From contig NZ_AP018721.1 of NCBI RefSeq assembly GCF_003967275.1, positions 620,001 to 684,000 on the forward strand: DNA of 64,000 nucleotides, read 5' to 3'. Both the position numbers and the translations under genes were made by a program. Positions 36,461 to 43,062 of this stretch are shown here, piece by piece. Every line of letters starts with the position of its first letter. Within the stretch, counting starts at the first letter, position 1. The notes beneath the pieces were generated by a model, which worked only from the letters and a program-made list of their open reading frames with translations, searched no databases and had not been told where the DNA came from. This stretch comes from Sulfuritortus calidifontis. GTDB lineage: Bacteria > Pseudomonadota > Gammaproteobacteria > Burkholderiales > Thiobacillaceae.

Positions 36461-36526
36461 AGTCGAGAGTAGAGAGTTGAGAGTCGAGACCTATTGGCTA
36501 GGCGCTCTCGACTCTCGACTCTCGGC
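36461..36526. repeat. GAGAGTCGA-type imperfect tandem and inverted repeat between dsrC and dsrM
   Basis: The left part (36461-36489) contains repeated GAGAGT(C/T)GA units and the right part (36505-36526) repeats CTCTCGA on the same strand, so the two arms can fold into a long imperfect hairpin. It contains no gene. It resembles the simple repeats that are often scattered in intergenic DNA. Confidence 0.7.
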
Positions 36527-36552
36527 TATACAGCAACAGCCGAGATGCCCAA

Positions 36553-36570
36553 CCCGGGGCGAACCCCGGG
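36553..36570 (-). other. Hairpin with UUCG-type loop just after dsrC
   Basis: A perfect 7-bp GC stem (36553-36559 with 36564-36570) closes a TTCG tetraloop on the dsrC strand, 10 bp after the dsrC stop. No U run follows. It probably protects the 3' end of the highly needed dsrC message while reducing flow into dsrM. Confidence 0.6.
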
Positions 36571-36580
36571 ATCGGACGCT

Positions 36581-36916
36581 TTAGATGCAGCCGGTCGGCT
36601 TGGGCAGGCCGGCGATCTTGCAAGCCTGCTTGGCGGGACCGTAGGGGAACAACTCGTACAGGTACTTGTTGTTGCCCTTGTCCGGACCCAGCTTCTTGGC
36701 GATGGCCTTGGTCAGCACGCGGATGGCCGGAGCGATCTGGTACTCGTTGTAGTACTCACGCAGGAAGTTGACGACTTCCCAGTGGCTCTCGGTCATCTCG
36801 ACCTTCTCTTCCTGGGCCAGGTAGGCGGCGACGTCTTCGTTCCAGTCAGCCAGGTTGGTCAGGTAACCTTCTTCATCCACTTCAACGTCTTTGCCGGCGA
36901 TATTCACGGTGGCCAT
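36581..36916 (-). CDS. dsrC: DsrC, sulfur-carrier protein with both C-terminal cysteines
   Basis: A 111-residue TusE/DsrC-family protein. Cys99 (KQACKIAG) and the penultimate Cys110 (PTGCI) are both present, eleven residues apart, as required for trisulfide formation with DsrAB and reaction with DsrK. The ATG at 36916 is chosen because GGAG lies at the right distance; a TTG two codons upstream is in frame. It sits between dsrEFH, which passes it sulfur, and dsrMK, which reoxidises it. Confidence 0.97.
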   Translation of the reverse strand: MATVNIAGKDVEVDEEGYLTNLADWNEDVAAYLAQEEKVEMTESHWEVVNFLREYYNEYQIAPAIRVLTKAIAKKLGPDKGNNKYLYELFPYGPAKQACKIAGLPKPTGCI

Positions 36917-36938
36917 ATGCAAACTCCTTAATTAAAAA

Positions 36939-37238
36939 TTACAACCAGGACTGGCAGTTATTGTGTTCAGCAACCAGGTCGACAAACCCGCTGTAGTCCA
37001 CAAGATTGACACCCTCGATGGCGCGCCCGGCGAGGCCGCGCGCTTCCAAGTCGGGCGCAAGGGCGTAAACCTTCAGGTTGGCCATGGCCGCCTGAACTTT
37101 CGCCGCAACCGCGTTGCCTTTCGTCGCGGCATAGACCGCATCTTCGATCAGCAGCACGGCAGAACCTTTGGTCGCCAGACGCAGGCAGCTATCCACTGCG
37201 TTCCGCTCCAGGGGCGATTTGTTGACGATGTGTAGCAT
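36939..37238 (-). CDS. dsrH: DsrH, sulfur-relay subunit (TusB-like)
   Basis: A 99-residue DsrH/TusB-family protein, the smallest subunit of the DsrE2F2H2 hexamer that hands sulfur to DsrC. The single conserved-type cysteine is Cys18 in AVDSCLRLA; a second Cys lies near the C-terminus (NNCQSWL). It follows dsrF by 12 bp and precedes dsrC by 22 bp. Confidence 0.93.
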   Translation of the reverse strand: MLHIVNKSPLERNAVDSCLRLATKGSAVLLIEDAVYAATKGNAVAAKVQAAMANLKVYALAPDLEARGLAGRAIEGVNLVDYSGFVDLVAEHNNCQSWL

Positions 37239-37250
37239 CTTCGTCTCTCC

Positions 37251-37658
37251 TTAGAAGCTGATGACGACGTCCTGCTCGGCCATGATGTTGGCCATAGCAG
37301 CGGAGTCCATAACCTGCACGTCGACCAGGAGGTCTTCCTCGGTCAGGCCGCGGGCCTCCAGGGACTCTTTCTCAACATAGAGCTTCTCGATGTCGTAGCC
37401 TTCGAGGGCACGATAGGTTGGGGAGAAGTTTTTCTGGTCGATACCTTTGGTGTGCTGACCCTTGACGATCTGGTAGACTCCGTCGTCAACGAAGGCCAGG
37501 CTCACGTCCTGGTCGAAGGCCGCGGAGATCAGCACGACCTCCAGCGACTCGAGGGCATAAATGGTGCCATAGGGCGCCTTGCGGTTCAGGAACATGAACT
37601 TCTTGACTACACCTTCGGTTTCGTCATCCATATCAATCCCGCCAGTCACGTCACTCAC
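37251..37658 (-). CDS. dsrF: DsrF, sulfur-relay subunit (TusC-like)
   Basis: A 135-residue DsrF/TusC-family protein with the typical MFLNRKAPYGTIYALESLEV core. It has no cysteine, as in other DsrF proteins, which are structural partners of DsrE and DsrH. It lies between dsrE (11-bp gap) and dsrH (12-bp gap). Start at 37658 follows a GGAG-like site. Confidence 0.94.
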   Translation of the reverse strand: MSDVTGGIDMDDETEGVVKKFMFLNRKAPYGTIYALESLEVVLISAAFDQDVSLAFVDDGVYQIVKGQHTKGIDQKNFSPTYRALEGYDIEKLYVEKESLEARGLTEEDLLVDVQVMDSAAMANIMAEQDVVISF

Positions 37659-37669
37659 AATACAACTCC

Positions 37670-38029
37670 TTAATCACCGAACGTCACGAGGCGGTCATAT
37701 TGGATGCCCGCTTCCACCAGCTGGCCGAGGCCAGAGATGCGGAAACCAGGGGCAAGCACCTCGTCCTTGATGCCGCGGCGCAGACCGGCGGCAACGCAAA
37801 CAACCAGGTCGACCTTGTGGTCCTCGGCCAGTTTGGACCAGCGGGCCACGATGTTGCGGTCGTCCTGCGGCGGCTCGGTCAGCTTGGTCGAGTTGTACAC
37901 ACCGTCGTGGTAGAAGAACACGCGGGGCACCGTATGACCCTTTTCGATGGCCGCTTTGGCGAATTGGTAGGCCGAATCAGTCGCCTGATGGTTGTACGGC
38001 CCTTCGTTAACCAAAATACCGAATTTCAT
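37670..38029 (-). CDS. dsrE: DsrE, catalytic sulfur-relay subunit (TusD-like)
   Basis: A 119-residue DsrE/TusD protein. Cys78 in LVVCVAAGLRRG is at the same position as the sulfur-binding cysteine of Allochromatium DsrE. It forms DsrE2F2H2 and transfers persulfide sulfur to DsrC. Its presence identifies the dsr cluster as one for sulfur oxidation. Located 75 bp after dsrB, with an intervening hairpin. Confidence 0.95.
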   Translation of the reverse strand: MKFGILVNEGPYNHQATDSAYQFAKAAIEKGHTVPRVFFYHDGVYNSTKLTEPPQDDRNIVARWSKLAEDHKVDLVVCVAAGLRRGIKDEVLAPGFRISGLGQLVEAGIQYDRLVTFGD

Positions 38030-38068
38030 TTAAATATCCCTAACTCCAGTTATCCGAATGCAATCAAG

Positions 38069-38098
38069 CGCCCGGGTGTCTTGCGAGCACCCAGGGCG
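38069..38098 (-). other. Intercistronic hairpin between dsrB and dsrE
   Basis: Arms 38069-38078 and 38088-38098 pair over ten positions with one bulged base. It lies a few bases after the dsrB stop and has no U run. Similar hairpins follow dsrA, dsrC and dsrO. Confidence 0.5.
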
Positions 38099-38104
38099 TC
38101 TCGA

Positions 38105-39178
38105 TCAGAAGCGGATGTGCGCCGACGCGTTCAGGCTGGCGCGGGAGCCACGCCAGTTGTCGATGTGATACTTGGTGAACGGCAGACCGGTCTTCTCGAA
38201 GAAGGCGGGCCAGCCGATCCGGTCGATCCAGTCGTTCATGCGCTCCCACGGACGGCCGTCGGCCTTGTAGGTCGCCAGGATCTTCTTGACCACTTCGCCA
38301 ACCTCGGGCCAACGCGGGGCGTTGTTCGGCAGGCCGGACGCGACCAGTTTGTGGAAGGTCGGACGGGAGCGGGCGTTGGAGTTCTTGCCGCCCACCCAGA
38401 TCGCGATCTTGGAGTGCTCGGGGTCGTTGATCTGCATCGGCGGGCAGGGCGGGAAGCAGGCACCGCAGCAGATGCACTTCTTCTCGTCCACTTCCAGGGA
38501 GGGCTTGCCGTTCACCAGGGCGGGACGGATAGCGGCCACCGGGCAGCGGGCGACGACGGAAGGACGCTCACACACGTTGGCGACCAGATCGTGGTTGATC
38601 TTGGGCGGCTTGGTGTGCTGAACGATGATGGCGATGTCGGCCTGGCCGCCGCAGTTGATCTCGCAGCAGGAGGTGGACAGCTTGACCCGGTTGGGCATCT
38701 CGCACTTGACGAAGTCGTCGTACAGCTCGTCCATCAGGGCCTTGACCACGCCGGAGGCGTCGGTGCCCGGGATGTCGCAGTGCAGCCAGCCCTGGGTGTG
38801 GGCGATCATGGACACGGAGTTGGCGGTGCCGCCGACGGGGAAACCGTTGTCGGTCAGGGCCTTGATCAGCGGCTCGACCTTCTTCTCGTCGCTGACCATG
38901 TACTCGATGTTGGAACGGGCGGTGAAGCGCACGAAACCGTCGGCGTACTGGTCGGCCAGGTCGGCCAGCTTGCGCACGGTGTAGTGGTCCATCTGACGCT
39001 GGGTGCCGGCTTTCACGGTCCAGATCTGGTCGCCGTTCTCGGCGCGGTGATAGAGGACACCCGGTTTCGGATGGCTGTGGAAAACCCACTTGCCATAGTT
39101 CTTCTTCATTACCGGGTGCATGTACGGCATCGGATCCGGGGCGCCGGATTCGATGGTCTCATGAGTCCTTTCAGCCAT
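38105..39178 (-). CDS. dsrB: Dissimilatory (reverse) sulfite reductase subunit beta, DsrB
   Basis: A 357-residue subunit of the siroheme enzyme that oxidises DsrC-bound sulfur to sulfite in this pathway. Siroheme/Fe-S cysteines are visible in STSCCEINCGG, and a ferredoxin domain has CICCGACFPPCPPMQ. The ATG at 39178 (MAERTHETIE) follows GGAGAG at the right distance and gives the normal length. It lies after dsrA with a hairpin spacer. The presence of dsrEFH and dsrL nearby supports the reverse (oxidative) type. Confidence 0.97.
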   Translation of the reverse strand: MAERTHETIESGAPDPMPYMHPVMKKNYGKWVFHSHPKPGVLYHRAENGDQIWTVKAGTQRQMDHYTVRKLADLADQYADGFVRFTARSNIEYMVSDEKKVEPLIKALTDNGFPVGGTANSVSMIAHTQGWLHCDIPGTDASGVVKALMDELYDDFVKCEMPNRVKLSTSCCEINCGGQADIAIIVQHTKPPKINHDLVANVCERPSVVARCPVAAIRPALVNGKPSLEVDEKKCICCGACFPPCPPMQINDPEHSKIAIWVGGKNSNARSRPTFHKLVASGLPNNAPRWPEVGEVVKKILATYKADGRPWERMNDWIDRIGWPAFFEKTGLPFTKYHIDNWRGSRASLNASAHIRF

Positions 39179-39225
39179 GCTTCTCTCCAAACTTAGTGAG
39201 ATCGGAAAATCTTTAATTGCCATGT

Positions 39226-39249
39226 GGACCGACGCCGGGGCGTCGGTCC
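39226..39249 (-). other. Perfect hairpin between dsrA and dsrB
   Basis: An 11-base perfect inverted repeat (39226-39236 with 39239-39249), effectively a 10-bp stem with a 4-base loop, lies 15 bp after the dsrA stop. No U run follows on the dsr strand, so it is more likely a message-processing or stabilising element than a terminator. Confidence 0.6.
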
Positions 39250-39264
39250 TTGGGGGGTACTAAC

Positions 39265-40566
39265 TTAGGCGGCGGCCTGCTTGCGCTCGAACCACTTGGC
39301 GGCTTCCTCGTCCCAGCCGTCGGTACGGACGTAGGGGTTGGTACGCGGATGCACGATCATGCTCGGATCGATCGGGATATCCAGGCCTTCCAGGAAGTTG
39401 ACCAGGCCGATACGCTCGATCATCTCGCCGGTGCGCTCGTGCTCGAGGGCGTTCTCGGCGAAGAAGTCCAGGATGTTGCGGGCCAGGTCGTTCAGCTTCT
39501 CGAAGTCCTCGTCGGATTCCAGCTTCATGAACGGGATCACCACGGTACCCATGGTGGCGCCGATCTTCAGCACGCCCTTGCCGCCGACCAGGATGGTCAC
39601 GCCCTTGTCCTTGCCGGGCAGCAGGGCGCCAGGCATGACGTTCAGGCAGTGCATGCAGCGCACGCAGTTGTGGTTGTCGATCTCGATGCAGTTGGCGTCG
39701 GACACGGCAACCTTGGTGATGCCTTCGCCGGCGGCCTTGCCGTCGTTCTTGGTCAGCTGGATCGCCTTGGTCGGGCAGTGGTTGATGACCATGTTGATCA
39801 GATCTTCCATGCTGTGGGCGGCCATCCACTCGCGGGCCAGCTTCTCGTCGGCGCGGATGCTGTCGCGCCAGGTGCCGATGGTGGCCATGTCGGAACGCTG
39901 GATGGCGTTGACACAGTCGTTCGGGCAGCCGGAGAACTTGAACTTGAACTTGTAGGGCAGGGACGGACGGTGCATGTCGTCCAGGTTGTTGTTGATCACG
40001 GTGCGCAGGGCACGGGCTTCGTCGTAGCAGGACATTTCGCAACGAGCGGCACCGACGCAGGACATGGAGGTGCGCAGCGCGGGGCCGGCGCCACCCAGGT
40101 CGAAGCCCATCTCGTTGAACTTGTCGAACGAGCGCTGGACGTCATCGGTCTTGATGCCCTGGAACATGATGTCGCCGGACTGGCCATGGAAGGCGATCAG
40201 GCCGGAACCGCCGGTCTCCAGCCAGGCGTCGCACATCTGGCGCAGCAGGTCGGAGGAGTAGTGCATGCCGGCGGGCGGCTGGATGCGCAGGGTGTGGAAC
40301 TCGGCCGCCTCGGGGAACAGGGGCTTGTGGTTCTCGTCCTTCAGCTCGGTGAAACGGGGGATGACGCCGCCGCCGTAGCCGACCACGCCCACGGTACCGC
40401 CCTTCCAGTAGCCGAACTTGGATTTGTAGGAGGTTTCCAGCTGACCCATCAGGTCAACCATCATGTCGTTGTCCTTGGCCAGGCGCTTCAAGCCGGTTAC
40501 GAAGCTGGGCCACCGACCTTTCTCGAGTTCGTCGAGGTTCGGGGTGTCGTACATTTTCTTAGCCAT
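39265..40566 (-). CDS. dsrA: Dissimilatory (reverse) sulfite reductase subunit alpha, DsrA
   Basis: A 433-residue subunit with the siroheme-[4Fe-4S] binding pattern C-x5-C ... C-x3-C (SCVGAARCEMSC and SGCPNDC) and a ferredoxin domain (CVRCMHCLNV). The ATG at 40566 (MAKKMYDTPN) has AAGGAG nine bases upstream; a TTG six codons earlier is also in frame. It is the first gene of dsrABEFHCMKLJOPNR. Its upstream region has an iterated array rather than an FNR box. Confidence 0.97.
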   Translation of the reverse strand: MAKKMYDTPNLDELEKGRWPSFVTGLKRLAKDNDMMVDLMGQLETSYKSKFGYWKGGTVGVVGYGGGVIPRFTELKDENHKPLFPEAAEFHTLRIQPPAGMHYSSDLLRQMCDAWLETGGSGLIAFHGQSGDIMFQGIKTDDVQRSFDKFNEMGFDLGGAGPALRTSMSCVGAARCEMSCYDEARALRTVINNNLDDMHRPSLPYKFKFKFSGCPNDCVNAIQRSDMATIGTWRDSIRADEKLAREWMAAHSMEDLINMVINHCPTKAIQLTKNDGKAAGEGITKVAVSDANCIEIDNHNCVRCMHCLNVMPGALLPGKDKGVTILVGGKGVLKIGATMGTVVIPFMKLESDEDFEKLNDLARNILDFFAENALEHERTGEMIERIGLVNFLEGLDIPIDPSMIVHPRTNPYVRTDGWDEEAAKWFERKQAAA

Positions 40567-40664
40567 CTTAAGATTCTCCTTCAAGTCTTTTGACCATCAC
40601 AGGTTATCTAAACCTTGCAGCATTTGCCCGTCGGCATATTGCTTACACATGACGAGTGCTGGGC

Positions 40665-40670
40665 ATATTA
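40665..40670 (-). promoter_or_regulatory. Possible dsrA -10 element
   Basis: TAATAT on the minus strand (4/6 to TATAAT), 99 bp before the dsrA ATG. No good -35 lies upstream; instead the nearest repeat of the GGGGTA array is about 46 bp from the implied start site, as expected for an activator-dependent promoter. Confidence 0.4.
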
Positions 40671-40703
40671 GGGGAGGCTGATGGAGTAGACCATCATTCC
40701 GAT

Positions 40704-40792
40704 GGGGTAAGTCGGGGATTTGAGGGGGGTAGGTGGATACTACCCGATCGGGTAGGTTGGTCTTACCCGGATACGGGAAGTGCATATACCCG
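40704..40792. promoter_or_regulatory. Iterated GGGGTA/TACCCG operator array upstream of dsrA
   Basis: Plus-strand GGGGTA/CGGGTA/CGGGAA hexamers occur at 40704, 40726, 40749 and 40774 (spacing 22, 23 and 25). Opposite-facing TACCCG occurs at 40741, 40764 and 40787 (spacing exactly 23). A 16-bp perfect palindrome lies at 40740-40755. The array stands between dsrA (minus) and the 84-residue gene (plus). The periodic arrangement suggests cooperative binding of a dimeric regulator along one face of DNA; the regulator is unknown. Confidence 0.7.
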
Positions 40793-40836
40793 ACAAAAAA
40801 TGTCAAATTCAGCGCTTCACCGTATTCTAATACACT

Positions 40837-41091
40837 ATGGACCAGATCACTTCGCTGTTGAAATTCCGCAACCCCTACGGCAACCAGGAAATCGAATTGC
40901 AGCAGGTGGATTATGCGGCGGGCGGCACCCCGATGATGCGTTTGCGTATCAAGGAACGCGGTGCCCGTTTCACCATTTTCGACGTCGATCCGGTCACGGC
41001 CCAATCCTGGGCCGAGGCCATGCTGGCCTGGGCCAAGCCCCTGGCCGAGCAGGCGGGGGCGGCGCCCGGCAGTCATGAGGTATCCGAATGA
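40837..41091 (+). CDS. Small conserved-looking protein divergent from dsrA (84 aa)
   Basis: An 84-residue soluble protein I do not recognise (MDQITSLLKFRNPYGN...). It looks like a small alpha/beta domain: two strands with RLRIKER and RFTIFDV, then an amphipathic helix rich in Ala/Trp (AQSWAEAMLAWAKPLAEQ). It has no cysteine and no membrane segment. There is no ribosome-binding site; a TCTAAT hexamer ends six bases before the ATG, so the mRNA may be leaderless. Its end overlaps the Cas6-like gene by four bases (ATGA), which argues for coupled expression. Context implies a role linked to sulfur oxidation or to the Cas6-like protein. Confidence 0.7.
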   Translation: MDQITSLLKFRNPYGNQEIELQQVDYAAGGTPMMRLRIKERGARFTIFDVDPVTAQSWAEAMLAWAKPLAEQAGAAPGSHEVSE

Positions 41092-41741
41092 GGATGTACA
41101 ATCCCGAATGGGAAGCCATCAAGGAATTCAATTACCAGGCCAGTATGGCCGAGGTGCAGTTCGACCTCGCCGGCCTGGAGATTCCCGAGGATCATGGCTA
41201 TGCCCTCTATCAGGAGCTGTGCCGGCTCTTGCCCTGGCTGGCCGAGACGGCGGACGCCGGGGTGCAGTCGGTGCATGGCGCCCCTTCCGGCCGCAATGCC
41301 AATCTGGTGATCAACCGCCGGGTGAAGCTGGTGTTGCGAGTGCCGGTCGATCGGGTCCAGGCGGTCGAGGCCCTGGTCGGCCAGACCATCGATCCGGGTG
41401 CCGGGCCGATCACTATCGGGGCCTTGAAAGTGCGGCAACTGATGCCATCTCATACGCTGTATGCGCATTTCGCTGATTTCGGCACCGCGGACGAGGCCGA
41501 GTTCCTTGCTCGCGCCAAGGCCGAATTGGAGGCCATGGGCATCCAGTGTGGCCTGATGTGTGGTAAGAAGCGCCACCTGAGCACGCCGGAAGGGCAGCTT
41601 GAAGGCTACAGCCTGATGCTGCATGACCTGACCCTGCTGCAGTCGATGCAGGTGATCGAGAGGGGTCTGGGCCGGCATCGGGCGTACGGTTGCGGCATCT
41701 TCGTGCCGCACAAATCGATTAAGGAAGTCGTGGCCCACTAA
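41088..41741 (+). CDS. Cas6/Cmx6-like (type I-MYXAN) RNA endonuclease homologue, no CRISPR nearby
   Basis: A 217-residue RAMP-type protein. Features I associate with the Cas6/Cmx6 family: HGYALYQELCRLLPWL near the N-terminus, RRVKLVLRVP and LVGQTIDPG in the middle, CGKKRHLSTPEGQLEGYSL later, and a C-terminal Gly-rich loop GLGRHRAYGCGIFVPHK (about residues 193-209). Cas6 normally cuts CRISPR precursor RNA. No cas gene or repeat array is in the window. It is coupled to the 84-residue gene and followed after 48 bp by a DsrC paralogue, all divergent from dsrA. The RNA target, if any, is unknown. Confidence 0.75.
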   Translation: MRMYNPEWEAIKEFNYQASMAEVQFDLAGLEIPEDHGYALYQELCRLLPWLAETADAGVQSVHGAPSGRNANLVINRRVKLVLRVPVDRVQAVEALVGQTIDPGAGPITIGALKVRQLMPSHTLYAHFADFGTADEAEFLARAKAELEAMGIQCGLMCGKKRHLSTPEGQLEGYSLMLHDLTLLQSMQVIERGLGRHRAYGCGIFVPHKSIKEVVAH

Positions 41742-41789
41742 ACTGGGCTGCACATTATTGGCAACTTGTAACGTGTAAGGAGATAGACC

Positions 41790-42122
41790 ATGGGTTACGT
41801 TCTGAATGGCGAAGAGCTGGAAGTGGACGACGAGGACTTCCTGACCGAGCCTAACTTCAGCGACGAGATCGTGCCGATCATCGCCGAGGCCGAAGGTATC
41901 AAGCTGACCGACGACCACTGGACCGTGATTCGCTTCATGCGCGAGCGCTACCAGGAAGACGGGCACACCCCGAACTTCCGCAACATGGTGGCCATGCTAG
42001 AAGAGCAGGACGACAGCATCGACTGGAAGAAGAAGTTGTACGAGCTGTTCCCCAAGCAGCCCAACCGTCAGTCGGCGAAGGTGGCCGGTCTGCCCAAGCC
42101 TTTCGGCAAGGGCGGCTACTAA
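41790..42122 (+). CDS. DsrC/TusE-family paralogue lacking cysteines (RspA-type)
   Basis: A 110-residue DsrC-fold protein (GEELEVDDEDFL, DDHWTVIRFMRERY, KKKLYELFPKQP, KVAGLPKP). Compared with DsrC at 36581, Cys99 is replaced (RQSAKVAG instead of KQACKIAG) and the C-terminal PTGCI is replaced by FGKGGY. The whole protein has no cysteine, so it cannot carry sulfur. Members without either cysteine have been grouped as regulatory sulfur-related proteins (RspA). A good site (AAGGAG) precedes the ATG. Its closeness to the divergent dsr operator suggests regulation or competitive binding to DsrC partners; this is inference. Confidence 0.88.
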   Translation: MGYVLNGEELEVDDEDFLTEPNFSDEIVPIIAEAEGIKLTDDHWTVIRFMRERYQEDGHTPNFRNMVAMLEEQDDSIDWKKKLYELFPKQPNRQSAKVAGLPKPFGKGGY

Positions 42123-42130
42123 CGCATAGT

Positions 42131-42195
42131 CGTCAGTTTGCAGTTGGCAGTCCTCAGCAAATCGCTGTTTGTGCTGCCAACTGTCGACTGCTGAC
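42131..42195. repeat. Imperfect inverted repeat between the DsrC paralogue and the rhodanese gene
   Basis: Arms 42131-42150 and 42174-42195 share a perfect 10-bp core (CAGTTGGCAG/CTGCCAACTG) plus further CAGT/ACTG units. It lacks a T run. It resembles simple CAGT-type intergenic repeats and may also act as a hairpin that separates the two messages. Confidence 0.6.
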
Positions 42196-42209
42196 TGACA
42201 TGTTTATCC

Positions 42210-43061
42210 ATGTACTCCAATACTCTCGTTTCCACCGAAGAGCTCGCGCAGCATCTGGACGATCCGCAGTGGATCGTGTTCGATTGCCGCTTTACCCTGA
42301 CTGATCCCGAAGGCGGGCGTCGGGCCTATGAGGCCGGTCATATCCCGGGGGCGCGCTATGCCCATCTGGACGACGACCTGTCGGCGCCCATCGTGCCGGG
42401 TGTCACCGGCCGCCATCCGTTACCGGACCCGGAGGTGCTGGCAAAAAAACTTTGTCAGTGGGGTGTCGGCGTCAACAAGCAGGTCGTGGTCTACGACGAC
42501 AGCTTCGGTTCGATGGCGGTGCGCATGTGGTGGCTGCTGCGCTGGCTCGGCCACCCGGCCGTCGCCCTGCTCGACGGTGGTTATCCCAAATGGCTGCGTG
42601 AGCATCACCCGGTGACCACAGCGCTGCCCGAGGTGCAAAAGATGCAGTGCGCCTGCCTGCCCGAGCGCAGCCTGTGGGTCGATACCAAACAGGTCGAGCA
42701 GGCGATGGGGTCGAGCGATGTCCTGATGCTCGACGCTCGGCCGGATCGCCGCTTCACCGGCGAATACGAGCCGCTCGACCCCGTGGCCGGCCACATCCCG
42801 GGCAGCATCAACTGGTCGTTCGAAGAGAACCTCGACATCGATGGCACCTTCCTGCCGCCCGAGGCCCTGCGCGAGAACTACCAGGCCCTGCTCAAGGGCC
42901 GTACCCCGGCCCAGGTCATCCATACCTGCGGTTCCGGCGTCACCGCCTGTCATAACCTGCTGGCCATGGAAGTGGCCGGCCTGCCCGGCTCCCGGCTCTA
43001 TCCCGGCTCCTGGAGCGAGTGGATCACCGACCCTAGCCGGCCGGTCGCCTTGGGAGAATAA
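42210..43061 (+). CDS. Two-domain rhodanese (thiosulfate/3-mercaptopyruvate sulfurtransferase, SseA-like)
   Basis: A 283-residue protein with two rhodanese domains. The N-terminal domain (about 5-130) has an aspartate in place of the catalytic cysteine (YDDSFGSMAVR) and is inactive. The C-terminal domain (about 155-278) has the persulfide cysteine in HTCGSGVTACHN, a loop closer to mercaptopyruvate-type CGSGVTA. Such enzymes mobilise sulfane sulfur, and rhodaneses feed sulfur-relay chains to DsrEFH/DsrC, so the site beside dsr is fitting. The 87-bp gap upstream holds an inverted repeat. Substrate is not proven. Confidence 0.9.
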   Translation: MYSNTLVSTEELAQHLDDPQWIVFDCRFTLTDPEGGRRAYEAGHIPGARYAHLDDDLSAPIVPGVTGRHPLPDPEVLAKKLCQWGVGVNKQVVVYDDSFGSMAVRMWWLLRWLGHPAVALLDGGYPKWLREHHPVTTALPEVQKMQCACLPERSLWVDTKQVEQAMGSSDVLMLDARPDRRFTGEYEPLDPVAGHIPGSINWSFEENLDIDGTFLPPEALRENYQALLKGRTPAQVIHTCGSGVTACHNLLAMEVAGLPGSRLYPGSWSEWITDPSRPVALGE

Positions 43062-43062
43062 C

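Noticed and set aside
37251-37658. Lack of cysteine in DsrF as a possible loss of function
   Set aside because: DsrF proteins normally have no catalytic cysteine; DsrE (Cys78) and DsrC carry the sulfur.
40597-41076. Minus-strand frame of 159 codons upstream of dsrA
   Set aside because: It runs antisense through the 84-aa gene and the operator array, lacks a ribosome-binding site and has no recognisable motif.
41088-41741. A CRISPR-Cas locus around the Cas6-like gene
   Set aside because: No other cas gene and no direct-repeat array was found on either side; neighbours are sulfur genes.
42210-43061. Rhodanese pseudogene because the N-terminal domain lacks the catalytic cysteine
   Set aside because: SseA-like two-domain enzymes normally have an inactive N-terminal domain; the C-terminal CGSGVTA loop is intact.
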